Positions 18,701-25,740 of a stretch of 60,472 nt of DNA are shown here, piece by piece. The stretch is from positions 1 to 60,472 of the forward strand of contig JAKAPL010000015.1 of assembly GCA_021807105.1 (NCBI GenBank), read 5' to 3'. A program made the translations under genes and the position numbers. This DNA is from Myxococcales bacterium (GTDB lineage Bacteria > Myxococcota > Myxococcia > Myxococcales > JAKAPL01). The notes below the pieces were generated by a model. It was given only the letters and a program-made list of their open reading frames with translations, did not search any database and was not told the origin of the DNA. Numbering within the stretch: position 1 is the stretch's first letter; each line of letters opens with the position of its first letter.

Positions 18701-18792
18701 GCCGAGACGACGCCGCGAAACGAGCCCGCCGGCCGGGCGATGGAGGGAGCCGGGGGGGCGGGAGCGATGACGGGAACGGGCGGCCTCCCCAC
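15760..18792 (-). CDS. Large membrane glycosyltransferase-like protein, tandem paralogue
   Basis: 1010 residues from a GTG. The architecture matches the following gene: an N-terminal GT-C-like half (HPPARALWGGMLATVDRIYAL, FVPEGYALFLLAAALAF) and a C-terminal half with WFSSHEGDAYLLRLFEWLRD and PYRFVDLFLRGDLAEHAALC. The two proteins align over most of their length but are clearly diverged, indicating an old tandem duplication. In the N-terminal loop the other copy has YSDM where this one has WGGM, so the acidic residue expected in a GT-C active-site loop may be missing here. Only 16 bp upstream of its start lies repeat element B0, so the promoter must lie inside or beyond that repeat. Confidence 0.7.
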   Translation of the reverse strand: MGRPPVPVIAPAPPAPSIARPAGSFRGVVSATLAGAVLRFADVLWLHPPARALWGGMLATVDRIYALSRPRIPHGPIDALWPRGLTLLGSFALRHFPDHAVEALAPLQASLAAAAIPLAYLGLRRFIGHRPALWAAWLLAVDPLAVGIASFFVPEGYALFLLAAALAFLRPERPLALLAAGLALGAASLFAPEALLLVLLWPLAVRRRRSILALAAGAALVVVPEVVSLSLAHRRPVPLATGGGLAFYASQCEVRPVGRFDPLAPPMAMEPFAPGSALWPVVSVKAPLDHEAPWLREGLRCLAASPRHAVVHASRELADLFAGWPFSVADAWPLDADEHFPWQRAGNLAVAFLLLPLALYGAWRRRRNAAAWLSFGLPLVALATTAVVFGGSPQRRIPFEPFLLGGAAWTMAALWDGAPGRKLREFLARPQALALAGPPAAEARGMKTFLCALVLAALAFAACAPLARAYWFSSHEGDAYLLRLFEWLRDLRSGNVVPRWADDLYGGYGAPHFDFFAPGVFLAGAPLVLAGLPLDLAMKGVVVLATLGGAAGAFLLARGETGRDDAALVASAAFVFTPYRFVDLFLRGDLAEHAALCALPIALWLYRELFRCRPGRRALVATGAAAAHAAVLLSHTITGQWGTELIVAVAAVSALPTWSRGDRAPVKAAVVAMAGAFGLAAFYVVPALLEKRFAHLEVLTAGYYTAIDHLVPARLFFRFGYFDFTTDGTVRDPHAVRMPFTIGLPLFGAMILAVGCLAFRRTRARLAPGLLWWALVAALLFVMTPAAEPLWPALPLASYMGFPWRLLALVASTGAAAIAVTWAAAIPPAWRGRLVLALGAAGVIAATSARFVKLDPLARPAQPIDATYVQRLVTPLCSGEHLPRAAAFVPTAPRSRLAVPVGPAAVLRADQPAAGRYRFETQTPAPADIDAQVFWFPGWRLLPLSGPALPALWPSPRGLVRIHLPAAGRYSFELRFGHTPVRAAAEVASLLTLLLLWPVARRLLRPRAVL

Positions 18793-18807
18793 TCGATGGG
18801 CAAGAGC

Positions 18808-18933
18808 CTAGGAGACCGGTGTTAAACGGACACAAGTAGGAAAACACCCCCCTTGGATCATAGAACTCGCCTCTCCAAGAGGGGTGCGGATGCCTTTCTC
18901 AAGGGAGCTTCCAGTTTCACACCAGCCTCCTAG
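18808..18933. repeat. Family B repeat, copy B0
   Basis: This element is bounded by CTAG at both ends. The left end reads CTAGGAGACCGGTGTTAAAC and the right end, read inward on the other strand, CTAGGAGGCTGGTGTGAAAC, so the ends are imperfect inverted repeats. The interior differs from copy B1 and holds a hairpin (CACCCC...CCTTGGA / TCCAAGAGGGGTG, about 18846-18887). It sits 16 bp in front of the leftward glycosyltransferase-like gene and shares its right CTAG with B1. Confidence 0.6.
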
Positions 18934-19077
18934 GAGGCTGGTGTGAAATGGGTGCCGTCGCGAGAGCGCCGAGAGCGAGGCGAGACGGGCGCCTGAGGGG
19001 TGAGCAATGGAGAGGCCGCCCGTCGCAGCGAAGGGTTCGGCTTTCGCAGTAGGCAGCCATTGGACACCAGCCTCCTA
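18930..19077. repeat. Family B repeat, copy B1 (uninterrupted reference copy)
   Basis: A 148-bp element with CTAG at both ends and imperfect terminal inverted repeats (CTAGGAGGCTGGTGTGAAAT on the left, CTAGGAGGCTGGTGTCCAAT read inward from the right). Its left half matches the copy at 60310 and its right half matches the copy at 55500, making it the intact version of both. The right-hand CTAG supplies the stop codon TAG of the leftward nucleotidyltransferase gene. The junction with B0 forms a perfect 34-bp palindrome at 18915-18948 centred on CCTAGG. Confidence 0.75.
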
Positions 19078-20448
19078 GAGCAGCCCGCTCAGTCGTGCAA
19101 TCTCCGCCTCGCGCCGGCGCGAGCGCGCGCGTGCGATGGCTCCGAGGTCCAGGGACGAGGATCGCGGCGCCGGTTCGGCGGCGACAGGAAGAGGGGCGAG
19201 CGGGCGGGCGGCCCGTGGGGGGTGGCCGGCGTCGCGATCCCGCCATCGGGCGAGCGCCTCCTGTCCCTCGCCGGTCACCGTGGCGTTAGCCTCCATGAGC
19301 GCGAGGGATTCGGCGAAGTGGGCCGAGCGCAGGATCCGGTTCGGCGATCCCCGCCGCCGCGTCTCGCCGAGCAGCGCCCGCTGCGAGAGCAGGAGCAGGC
19401 GCGTCCCCTCCGCGATGCGCCGGGGCAGCCTTCCGAGGTGGACTAGGTCGGACAAGAGCGGCTCGACGGGGACCGCGGGCGCGCCCGATGAGGTGGACGG
19501 CCGCGCGAGCCGCAGGAGCAGCGCGGCCAGCAGGAAGGAGTCACCCGCCGGCGCACCCGAGCGGACGCGGCGATCGGCCGCGTCGAGGAGGCCGAAGAGC
19601 CGCTCGCTCTCCTCGGGCCCACAGGCGTCGAGGAAGGCGGCGACCGGCGGGAGGAGGAGACGCACGATCCGGTACTCGCGCAGGAGGCGGAACGCCCGGC
19701 TCGCAGCGCCGCAGCGCAGGAGGCGCAGGGTCTCCTCGAGGACCCGCGGCGAGGCGCAGCGGACGAGGTCGTGGGCGTGGGTTTGGATGGCCGCGGCCGT
19801 CGAGGGCTCGATCGTGAAGTCGAGCTTCGCGGCGAAGCGGACGGCCCGCAGCACGCGGACCGGGTCTTCCCGGATGCGGACCTCGGGGTTGCCGATCGTC
19901 CGGATGGCCCGGGCATCCAGATCCGCCCGACCCCCGACGTAGTCGATGACCGCGCCGGTCGACACGTCGTAGAAGAGCCCATTGACGGTGAAGTCCCGGC
20001 GCCGGGCATCCTCCTCGGCCGTCCCGAAGACGTTGTCCTCCTCGATGAGCAGGTCCCCCTCGGGCGGAGGCGACGCCACCGGCTCGCTCGCCAGATCGTC
20101 GACCGGGTTCTTCCGGAAGGTCGAGACCTCGATGATCTTGCGGCCGGAGAAGTAGACGTGCGCGAGGCGGAAGCGCCGGCCGATGAGCCGGCAGTTGCGG
20201 AAGGCGGCCCGCACCTGCTCCGGGCTCGCCGAGGTCGCGACGTCGAAGTCCTTGGGCGTCCGGCCGAGCAATAGGTCGCGCACGCAGCCGCCGACGAGGT
20301 ACGCCTGGTGTCCGGTCTGGCGCAGGTGGCGCAGGACCTTGAGCGCCTCCGGGTCCAGCCGCTCGGGGGCGATCTCGGGCGCGCCGCCGCGCGCCGGTGT
20401 GGGGACGTCGGGGGCAGCGGGCGCGCCTGCGAGGGTGGCTTCGGTCAT
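19075..20448 (-). CDS. pcnB: PcnB-type poly(A) polymerase / tRNA nucleotidyltransferase family protein
   Basis: 457 residues of the class II nucleotidyltransferase superfamily. The catalytic signature is clear: YLVGGCVRDLLLGRTPKDFD with the GG and DxD elements, then RRDFTVNGLFYD and the RNA-binding block RADLDARAIRTIGNPEVRIREDPVRVLRAVRFAAKLDF. Such enzymes add poly(A) or CCA to RNA 3' ends; poly(A) polymerase is favoured by the long N- and C-terminal extensions, but CCA addition is not excluded. I chose the ATG at 20448; the longer frame would need a TTG at 20502. The stop codon TAG lies inside the CTAG end of repeat B1, so the repeat may have replaced the original C-terminus or landed on the stop codon. 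Confidence 0.85.
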   Translation of the reverse strand: MTEATLAGAPAAPDVPTPARGGAPEIAPERLDPEALKVLRHLRQTGHQAYLVGGCVRDLLLGRTPKDFDVATSASPEQVRAAFRNCRLIGRRFRLAHVYFSGRKIIEVSTFRKNPVDDLASEPVASPPPEGDLLIEEDNVFGTAEEDARRRDFTVNGLFYDVSTGAVIDYVGGRADLDARAIRTIGNPEVRIREDPVRVLRAVRFAAKLDFTIEPSTAAAIQTHAHDLVRCASPRVLEETLRLLRCGAASRAFRLLREYRIVRLLLPPVAAFLDACGPEESERLFGLLDAADRRVRSGAPAGDSFLLAALLLRLARPSTSSGAPAVPVEPLLSDLVHLGRLPRRIAEGTRLLLLSQRALLGETRRRGSPNRILRSAHFAESLALMEANATVTGEGQEALARWRDRDAGHPPRAARPLAPLPVAAEPAPRSSSLDLGAIARARSRRREAEIARLSGLL

Positions 20449-20533
20449 GGCAGCCCGGGATGCGGGCGCGGCGAGATTAGAAACATCCGCCCGGAAGGTC
20501 AATGAGGTCGCCTGGCCCTAACCGGACCGTAAG

Positions 20534-20721
20534 CCCGTCTTATTCACGGTACGGCGTAGCGAGGCGTTCGAGACCGCGAGCCGAGAAGGGCAAGCGAGAG
20601 CGACGACCGACGAGGCGTCGCGTAAAGCACCTCCCCCCCAAGTCGTTTGGAGGGTGGCAAGCCCCCCCTTCGGGAGGCGCGGGATCGGACGCCGCAGCAG
20701 CCGGACCGTGAATAAGACGGG
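20534..20721 (+). repeat. Family A inverted-repeat element, copy A1 (short subtype)
   Basis: A 188-bp element with 22-bp terminal inverted repeats that differ at one base; both begin CCCGTCTTATTCACGGT, followed by ACGGC on the left and CCGGC on the right. It is flanked by GTAAG on both sides, a perfect 5-bp direct repeat consistent with target-site duplication. It has no gene of its own; short open frames inside are by-products. Just to its left, ACCGGACCGTAAG looks like a decayed further element end. It lies between the divergent pcnB-like and yajC genes. Confidence 0.8.
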
Positions 20722-20770
20722 GTAAGAAGCCTCACCCCGTGTGAGGCGCGGCTCTGGCCTCAGCGCCTCA

Positions 20771-20870
20771 CGCTCGCCACCCAAGGCGAGAGCCGGATGC
20801 GGAGATTCCGCACGTCCGGATCTGTGGAGGGTGGCCGGCAGCGTTCATCGCTGCTCCGACTCGACGGATC
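20771..20870 (+). ncRNA. Group II intron domain V/VI-like RNA without intron-encoded protein
   Basis: Positions 20790-20822 read as a domain V hairpin: GAGCCGGATGC, a short loop (GGAGAT), TCCGCACGTCCGGATC. The catalytic AGC triad and the bulge position are in place. A preceding hairpin (CTCGCC/GGCGAG, 20773-20790) and a following one (GCAGCG-TTCAT-CGCTGC, 20837-20853), which could be domain VI, fit the 3' end of a group II intron. No reverse transcriptase gene is present, so this is a relic or a fragment reused in the yajC leader. Based on visual folding only. Confidence 0.55.
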
Positions 20871-20900
20871 AGGGCCTGGCGATTGCCTGGCGATTGCGGG

Positions 20901-20929
20901 TTGCGTCCTCCGGGCGGATTTGCTAAACG
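20901..20929 (+). promoter_or_regulatory. Candidate promoter for yajC-secDF
   Basis: TTGCGT (20901-20906) and TAAACG (20924-20929) are separated by 17 bp, with TG one base before the -10 box (extended -10). Two tandem copies of CTGGCGATTGC lie just upstream at about 20876-20898 and could be an operator. The yajC start is about 80 nt downstream. Confidence 0.4.
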
Positions 20930-21008
20930 GACGCGATTTCGACGGGTCCCGGCCATCGGCCGTCAGGTCCGTCGGGCACCCCTGACGAGTACCGGGAAGG
21001 AACTAGAC

Positions 21009-21350
21009 GTGGCTCCGCTCGCCCCCATCCTCCTCCAAGCCTCCGGCCAGCCCGCCGCCGACATCATGCCCTGGATCCCGCTCCTCGGCATCGTCGCGGT
21101 CTTCTGGTTTCTCCTGATTCGGCCGCAACAAAAGCAGGCGCAGAAGCAGAAGCAGATGATCGCCGCGCTCCGCAAGGGCGATCAGGTGATCACCCAGGCC
21201 GGCCTGTTCGGGAAGGTCTTCTCCATCTCCGATAAGGAGGTCGTGCTGGAGATCGCCGCGGGCACCAAGGTCCGCTGGCTGAAGAGCCAGATCGCTGGCG
21301 TCGAGAAGCCGGCCGAGGAAGGCGGGGCCGATGCCGGCAAGAAGGAGTGA
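21009..21350 (+). CDS. yajC: Preprotein translocase accessory subunit YajC
   Basis: 113 residues, the usual size for YajC. A single N-terminal membrane helix (PWIPLLGIVAVFWFLLIRPQ) is followed by the family signature RPQQKQ and by LRKGDQVITQAGLFGKV. YajC joins SecD and SecF in the inner-membrane complex that helps SecYEG complete protein export. The GTG at 21009 is chosen because GGGAAGGAA lies just upstream and the resulting length fits; the open frame extends further but contains no family sequence. The stop is 3 bp before secD, so the three genes form one operon. Confidence 0.93.
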   Translation: MAPLAPILLQASGQPAADIMPWIPLLGIVAVFWFLLIRPQQKQAQKQKQMIAALRKGDQVITQAGLFGKVFSISDKEVVLEIAAGTKVRWLKSQIAGVEKPAEEGGADAGKKE

Positions 21351-21353
21351 CGC

Positions 21354-23126
21354 ATGAGCCGTTCCTGGTGGAGCAAGACGACCCTCATCCTCCTGCTCGT
21401 CGGTTATGCCACCTACTACCTCGTGCCGTCGTGGATCTACTTCCGGCTGTCGCCGGATCGCCGCAACGACACCGAGCTGCTCGACAAGCTCACCCCACAC
21501 TGGGCGCCGAAGAAGCATCTGAACCTGGGGCTCGATCTCCAGGGAGGGATCGAGCTGGTCATGGGGGTCGACGCTGACAAGGCGATGCGGGACAAGGCCG
21601 TCCGCCGCGCCGACGACCTGAAGCGAATCGCCGGCGACAAGAAGTTGTCGTTCAAGGACATCCACGCCGTGCCCGGCCAGCCCGAGATCGAGGTCACGGG
21701 CGCGACGCCCGCCGCGGCCCGCGCGCTCGTGGATCTCGCGCAGGAGCAATTCCCGGATAACTTCCAGCTCGCCTCCGCCTCCGGCAACACCGACGTCCTG
21801 TCCTTCCAGACCGCTTGGGCGAAGAAGCAGAAGAGCGATACGGTCGATCAGGCGGTCAAGTCCCTGCGCAATCGGATCGACAAGTGGGGCGTCAGCGAGG
21901 CGGAGATCAAGCGCATCCAGGGCTCGGATGGGATCCAGATCCAGCTCCCGGGCTTCAAGGATCCCGAGCGGGCGAAGGCGCTGCTCGGGCAGACCGCCCA
22001 GCTCGAATTCAAGATGGCGGACGACGAGGACCGCAGCCTCGCGAAGTTTCAGAGCGCACTCCCCAAGGGCATCCAGTACGGCATGGACAACGCGATGCCC
22101 TACGTCTGCTCCCAGGACCGCAGGGCCCTCGAGGCATTCACCACCGGTAAGGCGCCTGCCGGCGACGAGTACGGCGTCATGAAGATCGAGAAGCTCGAGC
22201 CGGACGCCAAGGCTCCGTGCGCGGTGCCCTTCTATCGGACCATCACTTTGAAGGCGAAGACCGAGGTGACGGGCGACGAGCTGACCGATGCGCGGGTGCA
22301 GATCGACAACTCCGGCGGCATCCAGAAACCGGTCGTCGGCTTCACCCTCGACAAGGAGGGCGCGGACAAGTTCGCCGATCTGACCGCGGCGAACATCGGG
22401 AAGCGGCTGGCGATCGTCCTCGACGGGATCGTCGATTCTGCGCCGGTCATCCAGGGGAAGATCCCCGGCGGCTCGGGGCAGATCACCCTGGGCGGCCTCA
22501 AGACGCCGCAGGAGCTGTACCAGGAGGCCTCCGACCTCGCGCTCGTGCTCAAGGCCGGCGCGCTGCCGGCGCCGGTGCGGATCCTGGAGGAGCGGACGGT
22601 CGGCGCCTCGCTCGGCCCCGAGCTGATCCGGAAGGGGGCCTGGGGCGCGCTCGCCGGCCTCCTGATCGTCTGGATCTTCATGGTCTTCTACTACCGGATG
22701 TCCGGCTTCGTCGCCGACGTGGCGCTCGGCATCAACGGCCTGATCCTGCTCGCGGCGATGGCGATGTTCGGCTCGACGCTGACCCTCCCGGGGATCGCCG
22801 GCACGGTGCTCACCCTGGGGATGGCGGTCGACGCGAACGTGCTGATCAACGAGCGCATCCGCGAGGAGCTGCGGGTGGGTAAGACCTCGCGCGGCGCGGT
22901 GGATGCCGGCTACGACAAGGTCTTCTGGACGATCGTCGACGGCCACGTGACCGCGTTCGTCGCCGGGGCCATCCTTTATTACACGGGCACCGGGCCGGTG
23001 AAGGGCTTCGCCGTGACCCTGATGATCGGTCTCGCGGCGTCGATGTTCACCTCGATCGTCGTCACCCGGCAGATCATCGATCTGCTCGTCCACAAGAACT
23101 CCGGTCCGCGACGGGCGACCGCGTAA
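21354..23126 (+). CDS. secD: Protein translocase subunit SecD
   Basis: 590 residues with the normal SecD layout: an N-terminal helix (LILLLVGYATYYLVP), the motif LGLDLQGGIELVMGVD, a large periplasmic region (residues about 60-400), then five membrane helices. The conserved ILEERTVGASLGPELIRKG and the helix motif GMAVDANVLINERIREE are visible, including the Asp used in proton-driven export. SecD works with SecF to pull proteins across the membrane using the proton gradient. Ten bp separate it from secF. Confidence 0.97.
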   Translation: MSRSWWSKTTLILLLVGYATYYLVPSWIYFRLSPDRRNDTELLDKLTPHWAPKKHLNLGLDLQGGIELVMGVDADKAMRDKAVRRADDLKRIAGDKKLSFKDIHAVPGQPEIEVTGATPAAARALVDLAQEQFPDNFQLASASGNTDVLSFQTAWAKKQKSDTVDQAVKSLRNRIDKWGVSEAEIKRIQGSDGIQIQLPGFKDPERAKALLGQTAQLEFKMADDEDRSLAKFQSALPKGIQYGMDNAMPYVCSQDRRALEAFTTGKAPAGDEYGVMKIEKLEPDAKAPCAVPFYRTITLKAKTEVTGDELTDARVQIDNSGGIQKPVVGFTLDKEGADKFADLTAANIGKRLAIVLDGIVDSAPVIQGKIPGGSGQITLGGLKTPQELYQEASDLALVLKAGALPAPVRILEERTVGASLGPELIRKGAWGALAGLLIVWIFMVFYYRMSGFVADVALGINGLILLAAMAMFGSTLTLPGIAGTVLTLGMAVDANVLINERIREELRVGKTSRGAVDAGYDKVFWTIVDGHVTAFVAGAILYYTGTGPVKGFAVTLMIGLAASMFTSIVVTRQIIDLLVHKNSGPRRATA

Positions 23127-23136
23127 GGGAGACGGC

Positions 23137-24351
23137 ATGAACTTTCACTTCCTGGAGATCCTCCCCAGCGTCCCGAAGATCGACTTCGTCAGCAAGCGGC
23201 GCCTGTTCGTCACCGTCTCGCTGATCATCAACGTCGCGGTGATCCTCTGGTCCATGCCCTTCGTCCACGGCCTCAACTTTGGCGTGGACTTCGCGGGCGG
23301 CACCGAGATCCAGGTCCACTTCAAGGAGAAGCCGGACCTCGGGAAGGTCGATTCGGCCCTCCGGAAGGCGGGGTTCGGCGGGACGACGGCGCAGTCGTTC
23401 GGCCCGCCCGCCGAGCACGCCTACGTGATTCGCGTCGGGCGGATCGCGCTCATGAGCCCGAAGGACGCCGAGGCCGCCAAGGCTGCGCTCTCGGCCGCCG
23501 CCGGGCCAGGCGTGCTTCAGGAGTTCCACTTCGACCCCGAGGTCGGGGACAAGATCGACCTCACGTTCAAGAAGGACGTGCCCGAGGCGCGGGTCCGCGA
23601 GGTGCTCGAAGGAGCGGGGATTCACGTCTCCGAGGTCCGGCCGCTCGTCGCGAAGCCCGGCGACTTCGAGGAGACGGTCATCACCCAGGGGATCGCCGAC
23701 AAGGTCGGCAAGGCGCTCACCACGGCTTTCGGCCCGAAGGCGGTCAGCGTGGATCGCGTCGAATACGTCGGCCCCCAGGTCGGCCGCCAGCTCCAAGTCC
23801 AGGGGCTCAAGGCGCTCCTCTACGCGATGGCGATGATCGTCGTCTACGTCGGCCTGCGCTTCGACTTCCGGTTCGCGCCGGGCGTGGTCATCGCCCTCGT
23901 GCACGACGCGATCGTGACCCTCGGCTACTTCGCGTTCCTCGGGCGCGAGTTCAACCTGACCTCGCTCGCCGCCGTGCTCACGGTCATCGGTTACTCGGTC
24001 AATGACACGGTCGTCGTCTACGACCGGATGCGCGAGAATCAGCACAAGTTCCGGGGCCGCGACCTGCCGTCGATCGTGAACCTCTCGATCAACGAGATGC
24101 TCGCCCGGACGATCCTGACCTCCGGCGTGACCGCGCTCTCGCTCGTCGGACTGATCGTCTACGCCCGGGGCACGTCGGTCTGGGACTTCGCGGTCGCCAT
24201 GCTCGTCGGCATCATCTCCGGCACGTATTCGACCTGGTACATCGCGAGCCCGATGACCATCTGGCTCGACGAGATCCTGAGCCGCCGCCAGGCCAAACAG
24301 CCGGGGAAGACCGGGAGCGCGGCCGGCCGACACGCCACCGCCAACGGGTAG
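23137..24351 (+). CDS. secF: Protein translocase subunit SecF
   Basis: 404 residues. The signature LNFGVDFAGGTEIQVHF follows the first membrane helix, and VGPQVGRQLQVQGLKALLYAMAMI leads into the C-terminal helix bundle. The conserved TVIGYSVNDTVVVYDRMREN carries the Asp/Arg pair typical of SecF. The periplasmic part (residues about 55-215) appears longer than in the E. coli protein. It acts in the inner membrane as partner of SecD. No further export gene follows. Confidence 0.97.
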   Translation: MNFHFLEILPSVPKIDFVSKRRLFVTVSLIINVAVILWSMPFVHGLNFGVDFAGGTEIQVHFKEKPDLGKVDSALRKAGFGGTTAQSFGPPAEHAYVIRVGRIALMSPKDAEAAKAALSAAAGPGVLQEFHFDPEVGDKIDLTFKKDVPEARVREVLEGAGIHVSEVRPLVAKPGDFEETVITQGIADKVGKALTTAFGPKAVSVDRVEYVGPQVGRQLQVQGLKALLYAMAMIVVYVGLRFDFRFAPGVVIALVHDAIVTLGYFAFLGREFNLTSLAAVLTVIGYSVNDTVVVYDRMRENQHKFRGRDLPSIVNLSINEMLARTILTSGVTALSLVGLIVYARGTSVWDFAVAMLVGIISGTYSTWYIASPMTIWLDEILSRRQAKQPGKTGSAAGRHATANG

Positions 24352-24432
24352 TTTCCCTCGCGCGGCGGCCGTCGAGGTCGGCGATGCTAGGGAACGAGCG
24401 GCGCCGCGTGAGATTGAGTAGGCTGGACGATC

Positions 24433-25740
24433 ATGGCCGCCCTTCTCGCCGCGCTCGCGGGGCTCGCAACCGGCTTCGCGCTCGCCGCGCTCCTCTTTCG
24501 CGGCCGGACGATCGAGCTGGCGCAGGCTCGCGAGCGCGCGCGGGGGCTGGACGAGGAGCTCGCGGGCGCCACCCGCGAGCTCGCCAGGGAGAGGGCGATC
24601 GTCGTCGCGTTGTCGGCCGAGAAGGCGGCGATCGAGGCGCGGCGGGGCGAGGAGCAGAAGGCCGCGGACGAGAAGATCGCGCTCCTCATCCAGGCACGAG
24701 CCGACCTGGTCAACCAGTTTCAGGTCGCCGCGGGGCGGATCCTGGAGGAGAAGACGGAGAGGTTCACCGAGCAGAACCGGGAGAGCCTCGGGCGGATCCT
24801 CGAACCGCTGAAGGTCCAGCTCGGGGAGTTCCGGACCAAGGTCGAGGCGGTCTACGTGAGCGAGGGGAAAGACCGCAGCGCCCTCGCCGAGCAGGTCCGC
24901 CAGCTCCTCAGCATGAACGAGCGGATCTCGAAGGACGCGCAGGGGCTGGCGGAGGCGCTCAAGGGCTCCGCGAAGACGCGGGGCAACTGGGGCGAGCTGG
25001 TGCTCGAACGGATCCTCGAATCAGCGGGGCTGCGACGCGGATCGGAGTACGACGCCCAGCCAAGCCACCCCGGCCCCGACGGGACGCGCCTCCAGCCAGA
25101 CGTCGTGGTGCACCTGCCCGAGGGACGCCACCTCGTGATCGATTCGAAGGTCACGCTCATCGCCTTCCAGGAGGCGGTGGCCGCGACCGGGGATGGGGCG
25201 CGTCTGGCCGCCCTGAAGAGGCACGTGGATGCCGTGCGCGGCCACGTCAGGGATCTCTCCAGCAAGGACTACCCCGCGATCTTCGGCCTCTCGTCCACGG
25301 TCGACTTCGTGATTCTCTTCGTGCCCATCGAGCCCGCCTTCCTGCTCGCGGTGGAGACCGACCCAGACCTCTGGGAGGATGCGTGGAGAAGAAACGTCCT
25401 CCTCGTCAGCCCTTCGACGCTCCTCTTCGTCCTCCGGACGGTCGCGCATCTCTGGCATCAGGAGCAGCAGAGCCGCAACGTCCGGGAGATCGCTAGGAGG
25501 GGGGCCGCGCTCTACGACAAGTTCGTGGGGTTCGTCGAGGACCTCAACGGGGTCGGGGAGCGGCTCCGCCAGGCGCAGGCCGCTTACGAGGGCGCGCGAA
25601 GGAAGCTCGGGGAGGGGCCGGGAAACCTCGTTCGCCAGGCGGAGCAGCTCCGGGATCTCGGGGTCAAGCCCACAAAGCCGCTCCCCGCGGAGGTGGTGCG
25701 GCCGGCGCTCGAAGCGCCCGAGGCGCCTGTCGAGACGTAG
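24433..25740 (+). CDS. rmuC: RmuC-family DNA recombination protein
   Basis: 435 residues. An N-terminal membrane helix (LLAALAGLATGFALAALLF) is followed by a coiled coil (about 30-150) and the RmuC nuclease-like domain, recognisable from KTRGNWGELVLERILESAGLRRGSEYD, QPDVVVHLPEGRHLVIDSKVTLIAF and FVPIEPAFLLAVETDPDLW. The Asp and Lys of DSKV resemble a PD-(D/E)XK core. RmuC limits inversions at short inverted repeats in E. coli, which is interesting in a genome holding many such repeats, though the link is speculation. A -10-like TAGGCT (24419-24424) is only 8 nt from the ATG, suggesting a leaderless transcript. Confidence 0.9.
   Translation: MAALLAALAGLATGFALAALLFRGRTIELAQARERARGLDEELAGATRELARERAIVVALSAEKAAIEARRGEEQKAADEKIALLIQARADLVNQFQVAAGRILEEKTERFTEQNRESLGRILEPLKVQLGEFRTKVEAVYVSEGKDRSALAEQVRQLLSMNERISKDAQGLAEALKGSAKTRGNWGELVLERILESAGLRRGSEYDAQPSHPGPDGTRLQPDVVVHLPEGRHLVIDSKVTLIAFQEAVAATGDGARLAALKRHVDAVRGHVRDLSSKDYPAIFGLSSTVDFVILFVPIEPAFLLAVETDPDLWEDAWRRNVLLVSPSTLLFVLRTVAHLWHQEQQSRNVREIARRGAALYDKFVGFVEDLNGVGERLRQAQAAYEGARRKLGEGPGNLVRQAEQLRDLGVKPTKPLPAEVVRPALEAPEAPVET

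Noticed and set aside
20449..20502. Longer pcnB start at 20502
   Set aside because: That codon is TTG; an in-frame ATG at 20448 leaves all family motifs intact.
20534..20721. Integron attC site
   Set aside because: No RYYYAAC/GTTRRRY pair and no integrase; the long, nearly perfect terminal inverted repeats with flanking duplication fit a MITE better.
20544..20735. Small proteins encoded inside family A repeats (for example YSRSGCCGVRSRA)
   Set aside because: They run through the inverted ends of a repeat, appear wherever the repeat is, and have no family features.
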